Assembly: GCF_025370935.1 (NCBI RefSeq)
Contig: NC_133499.1
Coordinates: 1,984,440 to 2,048,439 of the forward strand
Length of the DNA stretch: 64,000 nt
From: Choristoneura fumiferana
Taxonomy: Eukaryota > Arthropoda > Insecta > Lepidoptera > Tortricidae
Reading direction: 5' to 3'
Part shown: positions 22,728 through 31,591 of the stretch, piece after piece
How the letters are laid out: every line of letters begins with the position of its first letter
Position numbering within the stretch: the first letter of the stretch is position 1
Notes under the pieces: model-generated
The model's input: the letters and a program-made list of their open reading frames with translations, nothing else
Database searches by the model: none
Told to the model about the DNA's origin: nothing
Made by a program: the position numbers and the translations under genes

Positions 22728-25700
22728 TCACAAGTTTACGCAATTACGTATAATATTAGGAGGTTTATTACTCGTTTAACTGAGATAATGTTACAATGAC
22801 ATAGGTACAATTACAAGAATCAGTGCATGTCCGGTTTGTTTACTTGGACCAATACACGACTTACTTGCATTAATCTTGCATAGTTTTCCTGTTTATCAAC
22901 CGTTTTAGTATCGCTAACTTGAAACTGTATCACACTACTAGCCGACCAGTCATAAATCAATTATTTGCATCAGAATATTAACTAACTTACATCGGTAAGG
23001 CTCAATATTCTCAATGTAGATCTATATAGTGATGACTTAATCATAGTAGTGGATGACCGAGTTTCGCTAGGTCTTTGCGAAATCATAAGAACAAGTTTTC
23101 TCGCTGATAATACCAAGCTAAATTGGTTGTCCGGCCCCGAAAACACTCACACTACAAACTTCATCAAAATCCTAATTTTACTAATATTATAAATACGAAA
23201 GCTTGTGTGTATGTGTGTGTATATTTTTCACTCCTTAAACGGCGGGACGGATTCGAATGAAGTCTGGTATGTAAGGTAGCTGGAATTCTTAAATAGATAG
23301 GAATAAAATCCCAATATTTCAACAGCTGAATTGGATAGCTGTATTAAAATATAGAGACCAGAAATCACCCCCACTTTACGTCTATCGGAGGAACACTAAA
23401 AAAAAATATTTTTGAATATTTTTATTTATTTTCTTGCAAAATAACAGCTTTCTAGCATTGATAGTCCCTGAGCAAAGCAGCGGACGGACGGACAGACAGG
23501 CAGACAGACAGACAGACATGGCCCGAACATGACATGTTCCGTAGCCATTACGAAAAAAATAAGTAATATTTTTCTAAGGATTTCGTGTTTTATACAGAAT
23601 CTTCCAAGTTTTATCAACTTAGCAAATCCCTAATGGTTATAAAAGACCTATCCAACGATACGCCACACTATAGGGTTGGATGAGAAAAAAAAATCACCCC
23701 CACTTTACGTCTGTGGTAAACTAAAAAATTGTAAGTACCATTTTGTCGGCATACTTATACCGTGAAAAATTACAGTTTTCTAGCATTGATAGTCCCTGAG
23801 CAAAGCCGCGGACGGACGGACAGACAGACAGACAGACATGGCAAAACTATAGGGGTTCCGTTTTTGCCATTTTGGCTCATTAACCCTAAAATCTCAATTG
23901 CCTTAAAAAAATCTAAAAAGAAGAAAACAAGTCTAGTGGGCTAGAGCTCATATTGAAATATTATATTCCCTATAGATGTCACTTCAACAGTTATGACGAA
24001 TCTCAAATGTTAATCCGTCCAGCCGTTTAGGCTGCAGCGAGGACCAAAGAAATAGACATACATACCCACTGCAGCATTACAACGCTGCATGCGAGATGCT
24101 TGTTGCATACTTTTTTCATTTTCCAAACATTTTTACTGGCCGGTTGTGTGCTGGCAGTTAATTCTTTTTATATTACACATTTGGTTTCTGATTTGAAATT
24201 TGAAAATTGAATTCTTTGTTTCGTGGGTTCGACTGATGTTTTTGTTTTTGGCCTCTATTCTTTGATCACATGTTGGATAGCGCAGAGCTCTCGCCTGAGT
24301 TGGAATTTTGATCTAAAAAATATTCTGCAACCAGTTTTTCCTTGGTGTAGTGATTGATAAAAGTCAGTACAAGTGATTTTACCAATTGTGTGTGGCCGGC
24401 TTGTGCCGCAAGATGTTAAGCGTTTGCCCGCTTCTTTTTTGCTGCACGCCCGTGTGACTGGGCGTTTTAACAATTTCTCCGATACTGCCGATTTTCATCG
24501 GGTAAGTTTTGATTCCGTGGTTGTCTAGGGACGTGTTAGTTTGGGTCTTTTCCTTGTTGTGGGCTAATTAAAATTCTCTTTTCAGTCCTACCTATACCCC
24601 TACTCACACCCTGATCTACCACCTACTCGTGATGGGTGTCGCCATGTGGTTATTATCCGCACGTTTAATCTCGGGAGACTGGAGCGTGTGACGTCTACTG
24701 CTCCGTGGGATCCGTTAGCGTGGAGGTTCAGAAGAGCATACCGTTTCGTGGTGAACTGATTAAAAAGAGTTTAAATAACCTAATCACCCCTATAAAATAA
24801 TGCTAATAATGTTTTGCTAATATCATATATGAAAGACAAACGTATAATAGTTTTTTTGCTCTCATAGATTTTAGGTTGGTCACCCGGTGAATACATGCAT
24901 GTAGTCATTAGTACTAGCTTACATCATTTCAGAGATTACCTAAGTTTTTAATATTGTCTTTTGTATAGGTTTTTAGGGGATGATTTCCTTTTCAAAATTT
25001 TAAAAGGCCTTTACAAAGGCGCATTTCTGTATTGAATTTGGATTTATTTGGCTTGCGGTTGATTAACTTTTTTTCCATAACCGTACCAATTATAATGTTC
25101 TTACGTACCTAATTCACTAACAGCTCTGTCTAACATGTGATACCAAAATCTGTTCCTTTTTTTGTGTTTATTTTTATATATATTTTTTGGTTAATTTTTT
25201 ATAACAATTTGTTTATTTTTTGTGTTTTTTATAGTTATTTGTGTGTTTTTCTTTTAAAGTGCGGCTGTTTAATTTTTAAATAAAAAGTGTTTTCTGCAAA
25301 ATTCTACGTGTTTTGATTTATGTCAGCTTGCTTAGGGTTCACGGGCACCTTATGAGCTCGTGGACGTTTAAGTAATGCTGCACCACATACTACATACTCA
25401 CATACGCTCGAAAAACATAACCCTCTTTCGGGCAGTCGGGTAAAAAAATAATATTCTTCCTATCAAACAGTAAGACTAGGGACTGTTGTTTCACCATCCA
25501 TTGATTAGTGTTAACTGTCGGTTAGGTGTGATGCCGTCTCTATTTGTTTTGTTCAAATAGACGGAGACGGCATCACATTTAACCGTCGGTTAACGCTAAT
25601 CAATGGATGGTGAAACAGCCCCTAAATATACCTACTTAGCACGATTTGGAACCAGCCGTTGTCGCCGTCGCGTGTCATGTACCTGTCTATAGGACTTTAT

Positions 25701-28700
25701 CGTTGGGGGAAATAATTTAAAACTCACTGAGGCTTGATAGCAGCGAGTTTCTCCTCGCTCAGCTGCTGCACCAGGTCTATGATGGTGTCCGGGTGGGCGG
25801 GGCTGTCGTAGAACTCCTCGCGGACCTCTTTGCTGATGCGGCCGTATGTCGCGTGTGAGTACGCCGTGGATACATGGACGAAGGATCTGGAGCAAGAACG
25901 AAACTTTAGGCGGTTGATTGGCAACTACGAATAATAATATTGGCAACTATTAATGTTATCCTACTCCCTATTATTATTAAACTTGAGTTTTTGGTAAAAA
26001 AAATTTTTTCACGACACTGCTAGAAAATGTGGCCATAGATAACCTAAATCCAGTACACAAAATTGCTTACATTTGTACACTTAACAGCTGAGTCATTTAT
26101 GGCTCGCAAAACACGACAACAATGTAGCACGTTACGCTAATAGGAGCTGTGTCCTCTACAACCGATGTGGACGCCTCACTGTAACCACGACCGCGTTGAC
26201 AAGAGCGAAACGACAAAGAAGAATATTTAAACAATAAGATGGGCAGTTAAGTTAAGTTGGTTAGTTAAGTTAAGTTTATATGAGCCGTGGTGGCCTAGTG
26301 GTTTGACCTATCGCCTCTCAAGCAGAGGGTCGTGGGTTCAAACCCTGGCTCGCACCTCTGAGTTTTTCGAAATTCATGTGCGGAATTACATTTGAAATTT
26401 ACCACGAGCTTTGCGGTGAAGGAAAACATCGTGAGGAAACCTGGCAAGCAATTCAATGGTGCGTGTGAAGTTCCCAACCGCACTGGGCCCGCATGGGAAC
26501 TATGGCCCAAACCCTCGTGTTCTGAGAGGAGGCCTGTGCCCAGCAGTGGGACGTATATAGGCTGGGATGGTAAGATGGCAGTTACTAAGCCTATGGACTC
26601 ACTTGATATTCTTGCAGTCCTTTCCCAGCAGCAGCGTCTGCGTGGTTCCTCGGACGTTGGTCAGCGTGGCGACGCGGAGCGGCTCGTCGAAGGTGGTGGT
26701 CGCCGCCACGTGGAATATCACGGTCACCTGCGGGAAACTTGTCGTCAACATAACGTCGCTAATTTTAAAAGTTTCTGCTAAAAATTTCGCTTTTAATACA
26801 AGCATTTCTGGCCGACTGTACTTTTTGTAGACTGTACTTGCATTTTACTTGAAATGGACCTCCACAACGTAACGCTTTATTTATTAAATTATGAACTTGC
26901 GTTGTCACTGATGATTGACTTGGCAATCGCACTAAACAATCTACTTAATTTAATATGTATTAGGTACCTACTTATGAGATACATTGTGCCATGCGATGCC
27001 CAAGTCAATCTATTTATTTAAAACATAATAGATTTTTTATATTGATATGGTCACTGTAAGATGTTGTTAGGTTAGCTATTTACGTAATTAATTTATTTAC
27101 TTATTTATTTGGAGAACAAACAGAAATAAGTGTACAGAAGATGATACAAGTATTCTTAGTACTATGACTAAAATTAAGATGCACTTACTCCCTAAACATA
27201 TCTCACTAAGGCACATGTGATGATTTCTAGCCAACGTACACTTCACAGAAAGCTAACCGGTCGGAGTACGCTAATAAGCACGTTAGTCGAAACAAAGCAG
27301 AGTAGCCAGTACGGTACCCCTACCAATAACAATAATCTACTTATTGAGCACATAATCTACTTATATTCTAAAACAGTCAATAGATATGTAGGTGGTATAC
27401 ATGTATGTATGTAAACACTTTATTGTACAAAATAAGCAAACAAACGCAATTAACAAACGTTAAGATATTCTTATTTACGTTATTATTATTACGTTAAAAG
27501 TATATATATCACAAATCTCATCCTCCAATGATCACCTCCTATTACTACGAATAATTTATTCGTAGCTCTACTTATTACAACATTAGTTGACAAAGCACTT
27601 TAACGTTTTATTTTTAAATTGGGACCTTGACTCATTAAAGATATCAACCGAAACACAAGCCTGGTTATACAAGGAGCATATTATTATAGATCAATTAACA
27701 TTTACAATAAATTACCTTTAAATACAAAAAATATCAAAAATAATACTTTATTTATAGCTAAGCTAAAAACAGACCTTTTACAAAAATGTTATTATTCTAT
27801 CACAGACTTTTTAAATGAATAAAAATATAGATATTTTATTTGTTTGTTTAGAAATAAATTTGTTGTGATATTATATTAAATTAATGCACATTTAGGTAGA
27901 AACAAATTATTATCGTGCCATACCTAATACATAATAATTTAACTTTGTGCAATTTCAATAATAGAAATATATATTTTTTTTAAGTCTAGTATTTTTTAAG
28001 TAGTTTTCAGGCAGGGCTTTTAGTTGTGTATTAGATTTTAATTTCATATATAATAATTGTGGCTATACCCTACCAGGGTGCATAATTTCTGTAAGTACTA
28101 GTATTTATAAGTCTTATGTTTTTGCCAAATAAATGAATACTGAATACTGAATATTCTTCGCAAGGGTGCGCGAACGCCGGCTTTGGTGCGCGAGAGCGGG
28201 ACGACGAAAGAGGCGCGGGAGCGCGAACAGAATCGAGGGAGAAGCGAATGCGCTCAAGAAGCTCTGCGCTGTTGTAGTAGCCCCTGCAGATGTTGTACAG
28301 GGTCATGATATCGAAACTTTTTCGTCTAGTTTCTAATGAGTGTATTTTGTATCTCTGCAGATTACTCTACTGTTTACTCTCACCTGGTCAGCCAGCATTT
28401 TCCAATCGGGATCGCTGATCCCGAGCCTGATCTTCGTGATGTCTCCCTCCACAGCAACCACACGCTTCGGGAAGTCCGGGTTGCATTTGTGCAACGTGTC
28501 GTATACCTGCAATTGAGATGTAGTTAGAACCTCCACAACAAACGAGGGCATAAGGTCCCAGTAATTGGCATGTTTTATCTCATGTCATTAGCAACAGAAG
28601 TCCTATGAAGAAGAACTATGTCGATAGGTATGGTATATGGATAGGTATAGGATAGGATATAGCTTAGGTTATTCCGAATTGTTTATTATGGTGATGTTTC

Positions 28701-29950
28701 AGTTAAGGTAAGGAGTCATTGTACTACAAAATATTGTATTGTGATGTGGCGTGTTGTGTTGACATTGGCGTGCATTGGGTCCATTCCAAGGTAGTTGGTA
28801 GCATAGTACAAAAAACCGGCCAAGAGCGTGTCGGACACGCCCAACATAGGGTTCCGTAGCCATTACAAAAAAATAAGTAATATTTTTCTAAGGATTTCGT
28901 ATTTTATACGGAATCTTCCAAGTTTAGGTATATTTTATACCTTAGGCTGCTCTAGGCCACACTATAAGGTTGGATGAGAAAAAATTGAAAAAATCAGGAT
29001 GCTAGTAAGTATATCAAACTTACAAGGAAAACTATAACGGTTGAGTTTTATTGAGAATTATTAGTAGTTTAAGAGTAAATAGCAGCTTAAGGTATAAAAT
29101 ATACCTAAACTTGGAATATTACGTACAAAATACGAAATCTTTAGAAAAATATTACTTAATTGTTTCGTAATGACTACGGAACCCTATTTCGGGCGTGTCC
29201 GACGTTCTCTTGGCCGGTTTTTGTACTGTGTTGGCAGTTTGCTGTGCAGCAGCGCGCCACCAGCGCTAGCCCTACCCTGCTGCCTACTCAATGCACGCCA
29301 CAGGTTGTAATGGTCCTCTCACCGGGTCCTGGAATATCCTGGCGAGCCGCTCCTGCGCGCTGTGGCCTTTCTTACCGCGCATGAGCAGGTACACGCGCTC
29401 CACGTCGCACGTTCTGGAACAACACGCGTGGTGAGCACGCAAAACTAATAACAGGAACAGAAATCCCTGCTTTCCTACCAATATTATAAATGTAAAAGTA
29501 CCTCTGTCTTTCTGTTACCTTTTCACGCTTCAACCGCTGATACGATCAGTACGGAGATAGTTGGAGTCCCGAGGAAGGGCATAGGCTACTTTTTATTCCA
29601 AAATAATGCATATTTCCCGCGGGATAGCGATAAACGCGGGCAACAGCTAGTAAATATACTATAAGAAATCAGTACATCCATTTGAAAGACAGACAGACTT
29701 TGACGTCAAACTTAAACACCCTTCTTTTTGCACCATGTGTTGATCAGCCCCGACCAAATCCCATTCCTCATCAGCATTACCTGAGCAGCTTCTCCACGAG
29801 ATGCTTCCCCACGAACCCGGAGCCGCCCGTGAGGAACACCACCGCGCCACGGTAGAACTGCTGCACGGGGGAGTCGCCGGCCGCCGCCGCCGCGTCCACG
29901 TCGCGCCGCCGCGCCAGCATCGACACCTCCTTCGCCAACGCCGGGTCCAT
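13603..29950 (-). CDS. FAR: Fatty acyl-CoA reductase (FAR), complete 10-exon gene
   Basis: Ten exons on the - strand (29950-29781, 29413-29323, 28506-28384, 26727-26603, 25886-25728, 19127-19018, 18357-18290, 16869-16674, 16494-16314, 13957-13603) sum to 1578 nt: 525 codons plus TAG, the usual FAR length. Every junction has GT and AG and keeps phase. FARs reduce long-chain fatty acyl-CoA to fatty alcohol with NADPH, for wax, cuticle or, in moths, pheromone precursors. The N-terminal Rossmann domain shows TGGSGFVG (residues 41-48), YLLMRGKKG, NVRGT, FVHVSTAYS (172-180) and the catalytic YAFTK (Y232, K236), then VRPAIV. The C-terminal FAR_C ('sterile') domain begins near residue 408, and a hydrophobic C-terminus suggests ER or peroxisome membrane anchoring. 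No key residue is missing. Which of the many insect FAR paralogues this is cannot be told; the layout resembles waterproof-like FARs. Introns are packed with transposons. Confidence 0.97.
14351..14522. mobile_element. MITE with CTATAGGTAGTGCCACGAGA termini
   Basis: The ends CTATAGGTAGTGCCACGAGA and TCTCGTGGCACTACCTATAG are exact complements, and the arms extend through AGTTGAGGT. A half copy of the same family at 45389-45504 is where the Copia element landed. Confidence 0.85.
14660..14870 (+). repeat. Repeat family U, 5' fragment
   Basis: It starts 'ttaacccccgatgaaaaaag', then 'gtctgtctgtggcatcgtag' and 'attacaatcggttgagcag'. The same head precedes the satellite arrays at 53020 and 56080. 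Confidence 0.6.
14885..15005 (+). repeat. Short repeat V, copy 1
   Basis: Text 'acccatttagatctcacttc' and 'caatcaaggcatatatatag' is the complement of sequence at 29985-30115. Confidence 0.6.
15207..15372 (+). repeat. Repeat family T, short deletion derivative
   Basis: It keeps the 5' end ('aactagctgttaccggcgac') and the 3' end ('ttttatatattagaaagata') of family T without the minisatellite core. Confidence 0.65.
15398..16012 (+). repeat. Repeat family R, most complete copy
   Basis: It begins AAAAAACCGGCCAAGAGCGT, followed by the near-palindrome GTGTCGGATACGC, 'atagggttccgtag', 'cttaggctgctatttactct', 'ttccacccaccggtttagat', a G-run, 'cttaaagttgaat', 'ccccactttacgtctatg', (GGAC)n/(AGAC)n and 'ttggctccggaacc'. 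GGGTTCCG near the start and CGGAACCC at the end make short inverted ends. It is non-coding, and the class cannot be decided from this window. More than ten partial copies here show a very abundant family. Confidence 0.8.
16105..16222. mobile_element. MITE, GGGGCTAC family (copy 3)
   Basis: 'cttgccgtcccgctggcgct' on the left and 'gagagggacggtacaatgcg' plus CCCCCC on the right match 4377-4497 and 8520-8648. It lies inside the FAR intron between exons 9 and 10. Confidence 0.7.
16314..16494 (-). CDS. FAR: FAR exon 9
   Basis: Residues 348-408, with LLTWLLHFIPGYLADGALLL before LGKKPK. The upstream intron is only 179 bp (16495-16673) and its 3' end carries a (TTTGAC)n LINE tail next to the acceptor. 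Confidence 0.95.
16500..16620 (-). mobile_element. LINE 3'-tail fragment with (TTTGAC)n
   Basis: 'aaagtcaaagtcaaagtc' followed by 'aaaatatctctattaggcta' also occurs at 62236-62290 ('aaagtcaaagtcaaaata'). It reads as the 3' end of a - strand LINE ending in hexamer repeats. Confidence 0.6.
16674..16869 (-). CDS. FAR: FAR exon 8
   Basis: Residues 283-348, with LVIGCGLGFVHTF and LDLIPVDFVNNATIAAGWET, the D.IPVD.V.N stretch ending the Rossmann domain. Donor C|GTAAGT. Confidence 0.96.
17484..17835. repeat. Repeat family R, rearranged inverted copy
   Basis: The left part (17484-17562) is in - orientation ('agggttccgtagccaaaatg'). The rest is in + orientation and ends 'ttttggctacggaaccct'. The two halves form an inverted repeat of the family's 3' end. 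Confidence 0.7.
17836..18289. other. FAR intron sequence, no repeat recognised
   Basis: It includes two near-tandem segments ('acaacaaaaacacactacat' and 'cacaacaaaaacacagtaaa' near 18005-18045) but no exon signal with coding similarity. Confidence 0.35.
18290..18357 (-). CDS. FAR: FAR exon 7
   Basis: Residues 260-282, with GSLLEPSPGWVDMSSAYGPS, matching the E-P-PGW-D---GP-G block of FARs. A 146-bp mariner-type MITE sits 38 bp upstream of its acceptor. Confidence 0.95.
18395..18540. mobile_element. Mariner-type MITE with TA target duplication
   Basis: The ends are CAGATAGTTCAACTCAGTTG and CAACTGAGTTGAACTATCTG, with TA on both sides (18393-18394 and 18541-18542). The arms continue as GCGCGCGGCCCTATGTGT and complement. 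The left arm carries an extra 7 bp (TCAGTTG) that duplicates adjacent sequence. Confidence 0.85.
18543..18935 (-). repeat. Repeat family S, reverse copy
   Basis: It is the complement of the family at 9532, ending with a (CACT)n run (18865-18892), 'gtgaaggagtaacaaacat' and 'tttcgcatttataatttt'. Confidence 0.7.
19018..19127 (-). CDS. FAR: FAR exon 6 (catalytic YAFTK)
   Basis: Residues 223-260, with DWPNTYAFTKALAEEAV and ICIVRPAI. Y232 and K236 form the YxxxK active site. Acceptor CTGTTCAG, donor ATAG|GTAAGC. Confidence 0.96.
19214..20720 (-). repeat. Repeat family R, reverse copy split by a TTAA element
   Basis: 19214-19489 and 20471-20720 are the two halves of one R copy: the first stops in the 'ttttaaaccatta' block and the second resumes at 'gggttgctaaaatgac'. 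Confidence 0.8.
19494..20466. mobile_element. piggyBac-like non-autonomous element with TTAA target
   Basis: The ends are CACGTTCACTGCGG and CCGCAGTGAACGTG (14 bp, exact), flanked on both sides by TTAA (19490-19493 and 20467-20470), the piggyBac hallmark. Subterminal inverted segments ('ggatcttttatgcccgatat' and 'tatagggcataaaggatcc') reinforce this. No transposase ORF is seen; length is 973 bp. Confidence 0.85.
20721..21395 (+). repeat. Repeat family P with half of a fold-back element
   Basis: The left arm of the fold-back family (20722-20890) is present, the right arm is not. Family P body follows from 20930 and ends 'cctccttttttgaagtcggt' at about 21388. Confidence 0.7.
21396..22372 (+). 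mobile_element. TA-flanked DNA transposon derivative, pogo/psq-like remnant
   Basis: Inverted ends GGGGAGGGGGGCCCAAAGCG and complement (right end: CTTTGGGCCCCCTCCCC) are flanked by TA. A + strand reading from 21888 gives MVNNYKRKTE, a stop, then GAWDEESMSKAMAE. This resembles the N-terminal psq-type helix-turn-helix of pogo/Tigger transposases, in which W follows a basic K/R-rich start, but a TAA interrupts it. Pogo elements duplicate TA, which agrees. The motif GCAAAGCGAGCA and variants recur about nine times near both ends. Most of the transposase is absent. Confidence 0.6.
22373..22482 (-). repeat. Repeat family R, 5' end in reverse
   Basis: It runs from 'ccttaagtatggaagatta' to 'gacacgctcttggccggttt', the complement of the family R start. 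The pogo-like element sits at its edge. Confidence 0.65.
22654..22726. repeat. (AC)n microsatellite
   Basis: About 36 uninterrupted CA units. Confidence 0.98.
22727..23167. other. FAR intron sequence, nothing recognised
   Basis: AT-rich. No coding similarity or inverted repeat is seen. Confidence 0.35.
23168..23340 (+). repeat. Repeat family S, fragment
   Basis: 'ttttactaatattataaata', a short GT tract and 'ggcgggacggattcgaatga' match the head of 9532-9860. Confidence 0.65.
23365..23895 (+). repeat. Repeat family R, two partial copies in tandem
   Basis: Two + oriented 3' segments follow each other, one near 23365-23520 and one near 23620-23895. Each has 'tctagcattgatagtccctg' and a GGAC/AGAC run. 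Confidence 0.7.
23940..25420 (+). other. Unassigned segment in FAR intron with splice-like signals
   Basis: About 1.5 kb unlike the repeat families around it. It contains CATCGGGTAAGT (about 24497) followed at about 24587 by CTCTTTTCAG, a plausible small intron on the + strand. A T/G-rich stretch to 25300 with AATAAA near 25280 follows. No long ORF or known domain. It could be the leader of a retroelement, a non-coding transcript or chance. Confidence 0.3.
25480..25623. mobile_element. MITE with long TIRs (GGGACTGTTGTTTCACC type)
   Basis: 'caccatccattgattagtgt' pairs with 'acgctaatcaatggatggtg'. An inner pair 'gtgatgccgtctc' and 'gagacggcatcac' makes the element almost a full hairpin. The ends (GGG and CCC, flanked by TA) resemble Harbinger-type MITEs. 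Confidence 0.8.
25728..25886 (-). CDS. FAR: FAR exon 5
   Basis: Residues 170-223, with SFVHVSTAYSHA and LSEEKLAAIKPQ. The following intron (25727-19128) is the longest of the gene, about 6.6 kb, and holds at least four transposons. Confidence 0.95.
26281..26572 (+). mobile_element. Full-length tRNA-derived SINE
   Basis: The 5' part has pol III promoter boxes: A box-like TGGCCTAGTGG (26290) and B box GGTTCAAACC (26335). A body follows ('tttgcggtgaaggaaaacat', 'cgcactgggcccgcatggga'), then a 3' end with GCCCAGCAGTGGGACG that matches the 3' end of the RTE LINE at 31592. It is likely RTE-mobilised. It lies 31 bp from FAR exon 4, so the exon's donor site borders the insertion. Confidence 0.85.
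26603..26727 (-). CDS. FAR: FAR exon 4
   Basis: Residues 129-170, with VTVIFHVAATTTFDEPL and TNVRGT, the conserved FH.AAT.FDE..NVRGT block. The donor splits a Lys codon. Confidence 0.95.
26730..27400. other. FAR intron sequence, AT-rich
   Basis: No exon or structured element recognised. 'tttatttacttatttatttg' at about 27095 may be the end of a - strand LINE. Confidence 0.35.
27404..27480 (-). mobile_element. LINE 3'-end fragment
   Basis: Read on the - strand it ends AATAAAGTGTTTACATACAT, a poly(A)-signal-plus-(TACA)n tail. Confidence 0.45.
27620..28145 (+). mobile_element. LINE 3' fragment (C-terminus of ORF2 and 3' UTR)
   Basis: From about 27668 an open frame reads YYYRSINIYNKLPLNTKNIK, then LFIAKLKTDLLQKCYYS and a stop near 27820. 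This is the pattern found at the very end of jockey/CR1-type LINE ORF2 (compare 1665-1735 in the first LINE). The tail is AATAAATGAATAC with (TGAATAC)n repeats at 28131-28150. Confidence 0.75.
28384..28506 (-). CDS. FAR: FAR exon 3
   Basis: Residues 88-128, with VVAVEGDITKIRLGISDPDW, the GDI/GDV block of FAR Rossmann domains. Acceptor CAATTGCAG, donor CAG|GTGAGA, both phase 0. Confidence 0.95.
28812..29225. repeat. Repeat family R as a large inverted repeat
   Basis: The left arm (28812-28951) is the family R start in + orientation. The right arm (29086-29223) is the same segment in reverse, ending 'cttggccggttttt'. The centre carries family 3' fragments. Arms are about 140 bp. It sits in the FAR intron between exons 2 and 3. 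Confidence 0.8.
29323..29413 (-). CDS. FAR: FAR exon 2
   Basis: Residues 57-87, with VERVYLLMRGKKGHSAQERL and IFQDP, the second beta strand and Arg/Lys-rich loop seen in FARs. Acceptor GTTCCAG, donor GTGAGA. Confidence 0.95.
29470..29652 (+). repeat. Repeat of S/T type, short copy
   Basis: 'cctaccaatattataaatgt' at the start, 'atttcccgcgggatagcgat' and 'cgcgggcaacagctagta' at the end. Confidence 0.6.
29781..29950 (-). CDS. FAR: FAR exon 1 (start codon, NADPH-binding motif)
   Basis: It encodes residues 1-57: MDPALAKEV at the start, then VVFLTGGSGFVGKHLVEKLL. The donor is CTCAG|GTAATG. An in-frame ATG four codons upstream (29962) is possible. The sequence just before MDP reads like an acceptor (TGTGTGCAG|CA), so a separate 5' UTR exon upstream is likely and MDP is preferred. 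Confidence 0.93.
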
Positions 29951-29984
29951 TGCTGCACACATCTATATAATACCTATAAACAAG

Positions 29985-30115
29985 CAATTATATATATATA
30001 TAGAGCTAAGTTCGATATTATGATATATGCCTTGATTGTTGACTTTAACGACAAAAGAAGTGAGATCTAAATGGGTGTTCAATGGTCGGTCCTGAAATTT
30101 ATTTATAACAATGTA
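29985..30115 (-). repeat. Short repeat V, copy 2
   Basis: Complement of 14885-15005: 'tatatgccttgattgttgac', 'gaagtgagatctaaatgggt'. It lies just upstream of FAR exon 1, so it could overlap the promoter or a 5' UTR intron. Confidence 0.6.
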
Positions 30116-30269
30116 AAATATTTTATAACAACTTCAAATATCATTTCTTCTTATAACTTAGGATAATATATTGAAGCCTAAGGTCTGACTTGACTAGTCC
30201 TTGGACTTACCAACTTGCGAAGGCTATAATATAATTCGTACCTACGAGTACTTATATGAAAACTAGTCA
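30116..30269. other. FAR 5' flank with an inverted pair
   Basis: 'ggtctgacttgactagt' (about 30182) and 'actagtcaagtccgaattc' (about 30263) are inverted. No TATA-like core promoter could be fixed. Confidence 0.3.
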
Positions 30270-30525
30270 AGTCCGAATTCCACTTCACCAAAATGATGAT
30301 TTTCAACAGCAAATGTACGAGTTACTACTAAGTATATCCAAATTACCATAGATGTCCATACAATAATTGAACACTTCCCTCGATTTCCCTAGGATTTAAT
30401 CATCAGATCCTGATTTGGTGCTTATGGGACCTAATTGAAGGTATTACTATACGAACGAAAAAAAAAATTCAAATCTGTTCACAAATGACGGAGTTCTGAG
30501 GTAACAAACATAAAAAGTAAAACCG
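30270..30525 (+). repeat. Repeat family P, 3' part
   Basis: 'gtccgaattccacttcacca' to 'tctgaggtaacaaacataaa'. Closely similar text is at 37125-37360. Confidence 0.7.
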
Positions 30526-31591
30526 ACCAAAAAAATAACAAAAAACCGGCCAAGAGCGTGTCGGACACGCCCAAGATAGCGTTCCGTAGCCATTACGAAA
30601 AAATCAAGTAATATTATGTGCGTTATAACACAATTAAAACACTTACTACAGTCTTAAAATCTATTACCAGAAAAAGAGCGTATCTTCACGGCACTTACGT
30701 CCTTTTGTTGAGAAGCGCAGTTTTTCGGCAATAACTCAAAAACAGTATATCCGATCATGTTGAAACCAATTTTCGTTGAAAGTATTTATTAAGCGTCACC
30801 TTTCCATATTTTTTGGACAAACGGTTTACAAGATAGAGGGGGAGGCGGACGCAATTTTTGCTACTTTGGGAGCGATTATTTCCGGAAATCTTCACAACCC
30901 TTTAGTGGGTAACGGCAAGATATTTGCCGTCATACGACTCAGATATTTTATTTTTTTCTCAATGAACGTGTTGTTAGTTAATATAACTTTTGGTTCGCAT
31001 AAGAGAACATACTCGTACCAATTTACGAAAAAAATAATAGCAGATAAACGTTATTCCAACCCATGTTAAATGATGATTCTTAGGCCTGAACTTAGATTTT
31101 TAACTATTCCTTACAATTGAACAAAAATGTTTGTAAATAAAATTTTGTTTGCTGGATTTATCCGATAGTCACAATTCTCTACTTTCAGAGACAAGATTGG
31201 CGATATAAAATTTAAAGAAAAAAAATCTGTTATTTGATAATTTTAAAAAATGAAGACGGCAATATATTTGCCACTATCCGTTAAGTGTCTGGTGTTTATT
31301 AAAGGAAAGGGTGGGTTAGGCTACAATTGTTATTGATTTATATATGGAGCAATAGCTTAATTCAATACTTCAAATTTGCCTTTTACCTTTATTGCTGAAT
31401 TAGCCGTGTTAGTTAGAAATGACAACGGAAGTAAAAAAATCTCGCAAAAAAAGTGTTGATTGTTCGTGCGTGCAATCTTATAATATAATATATTGTTGTT
31501 GCTTAACCCGATATGCTCTTGCCCGGTTATTTATTTGAAAGAATTCAGTTTTAAGTTCAATAAAGGTTTTAATTATTTCTTATCATCTATT

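Noticed and set aside
26281..26360. tRNA gene
   Set aside because: A and B boxes are present but no cloverleaf closes; the sequence continues as a SINE body.
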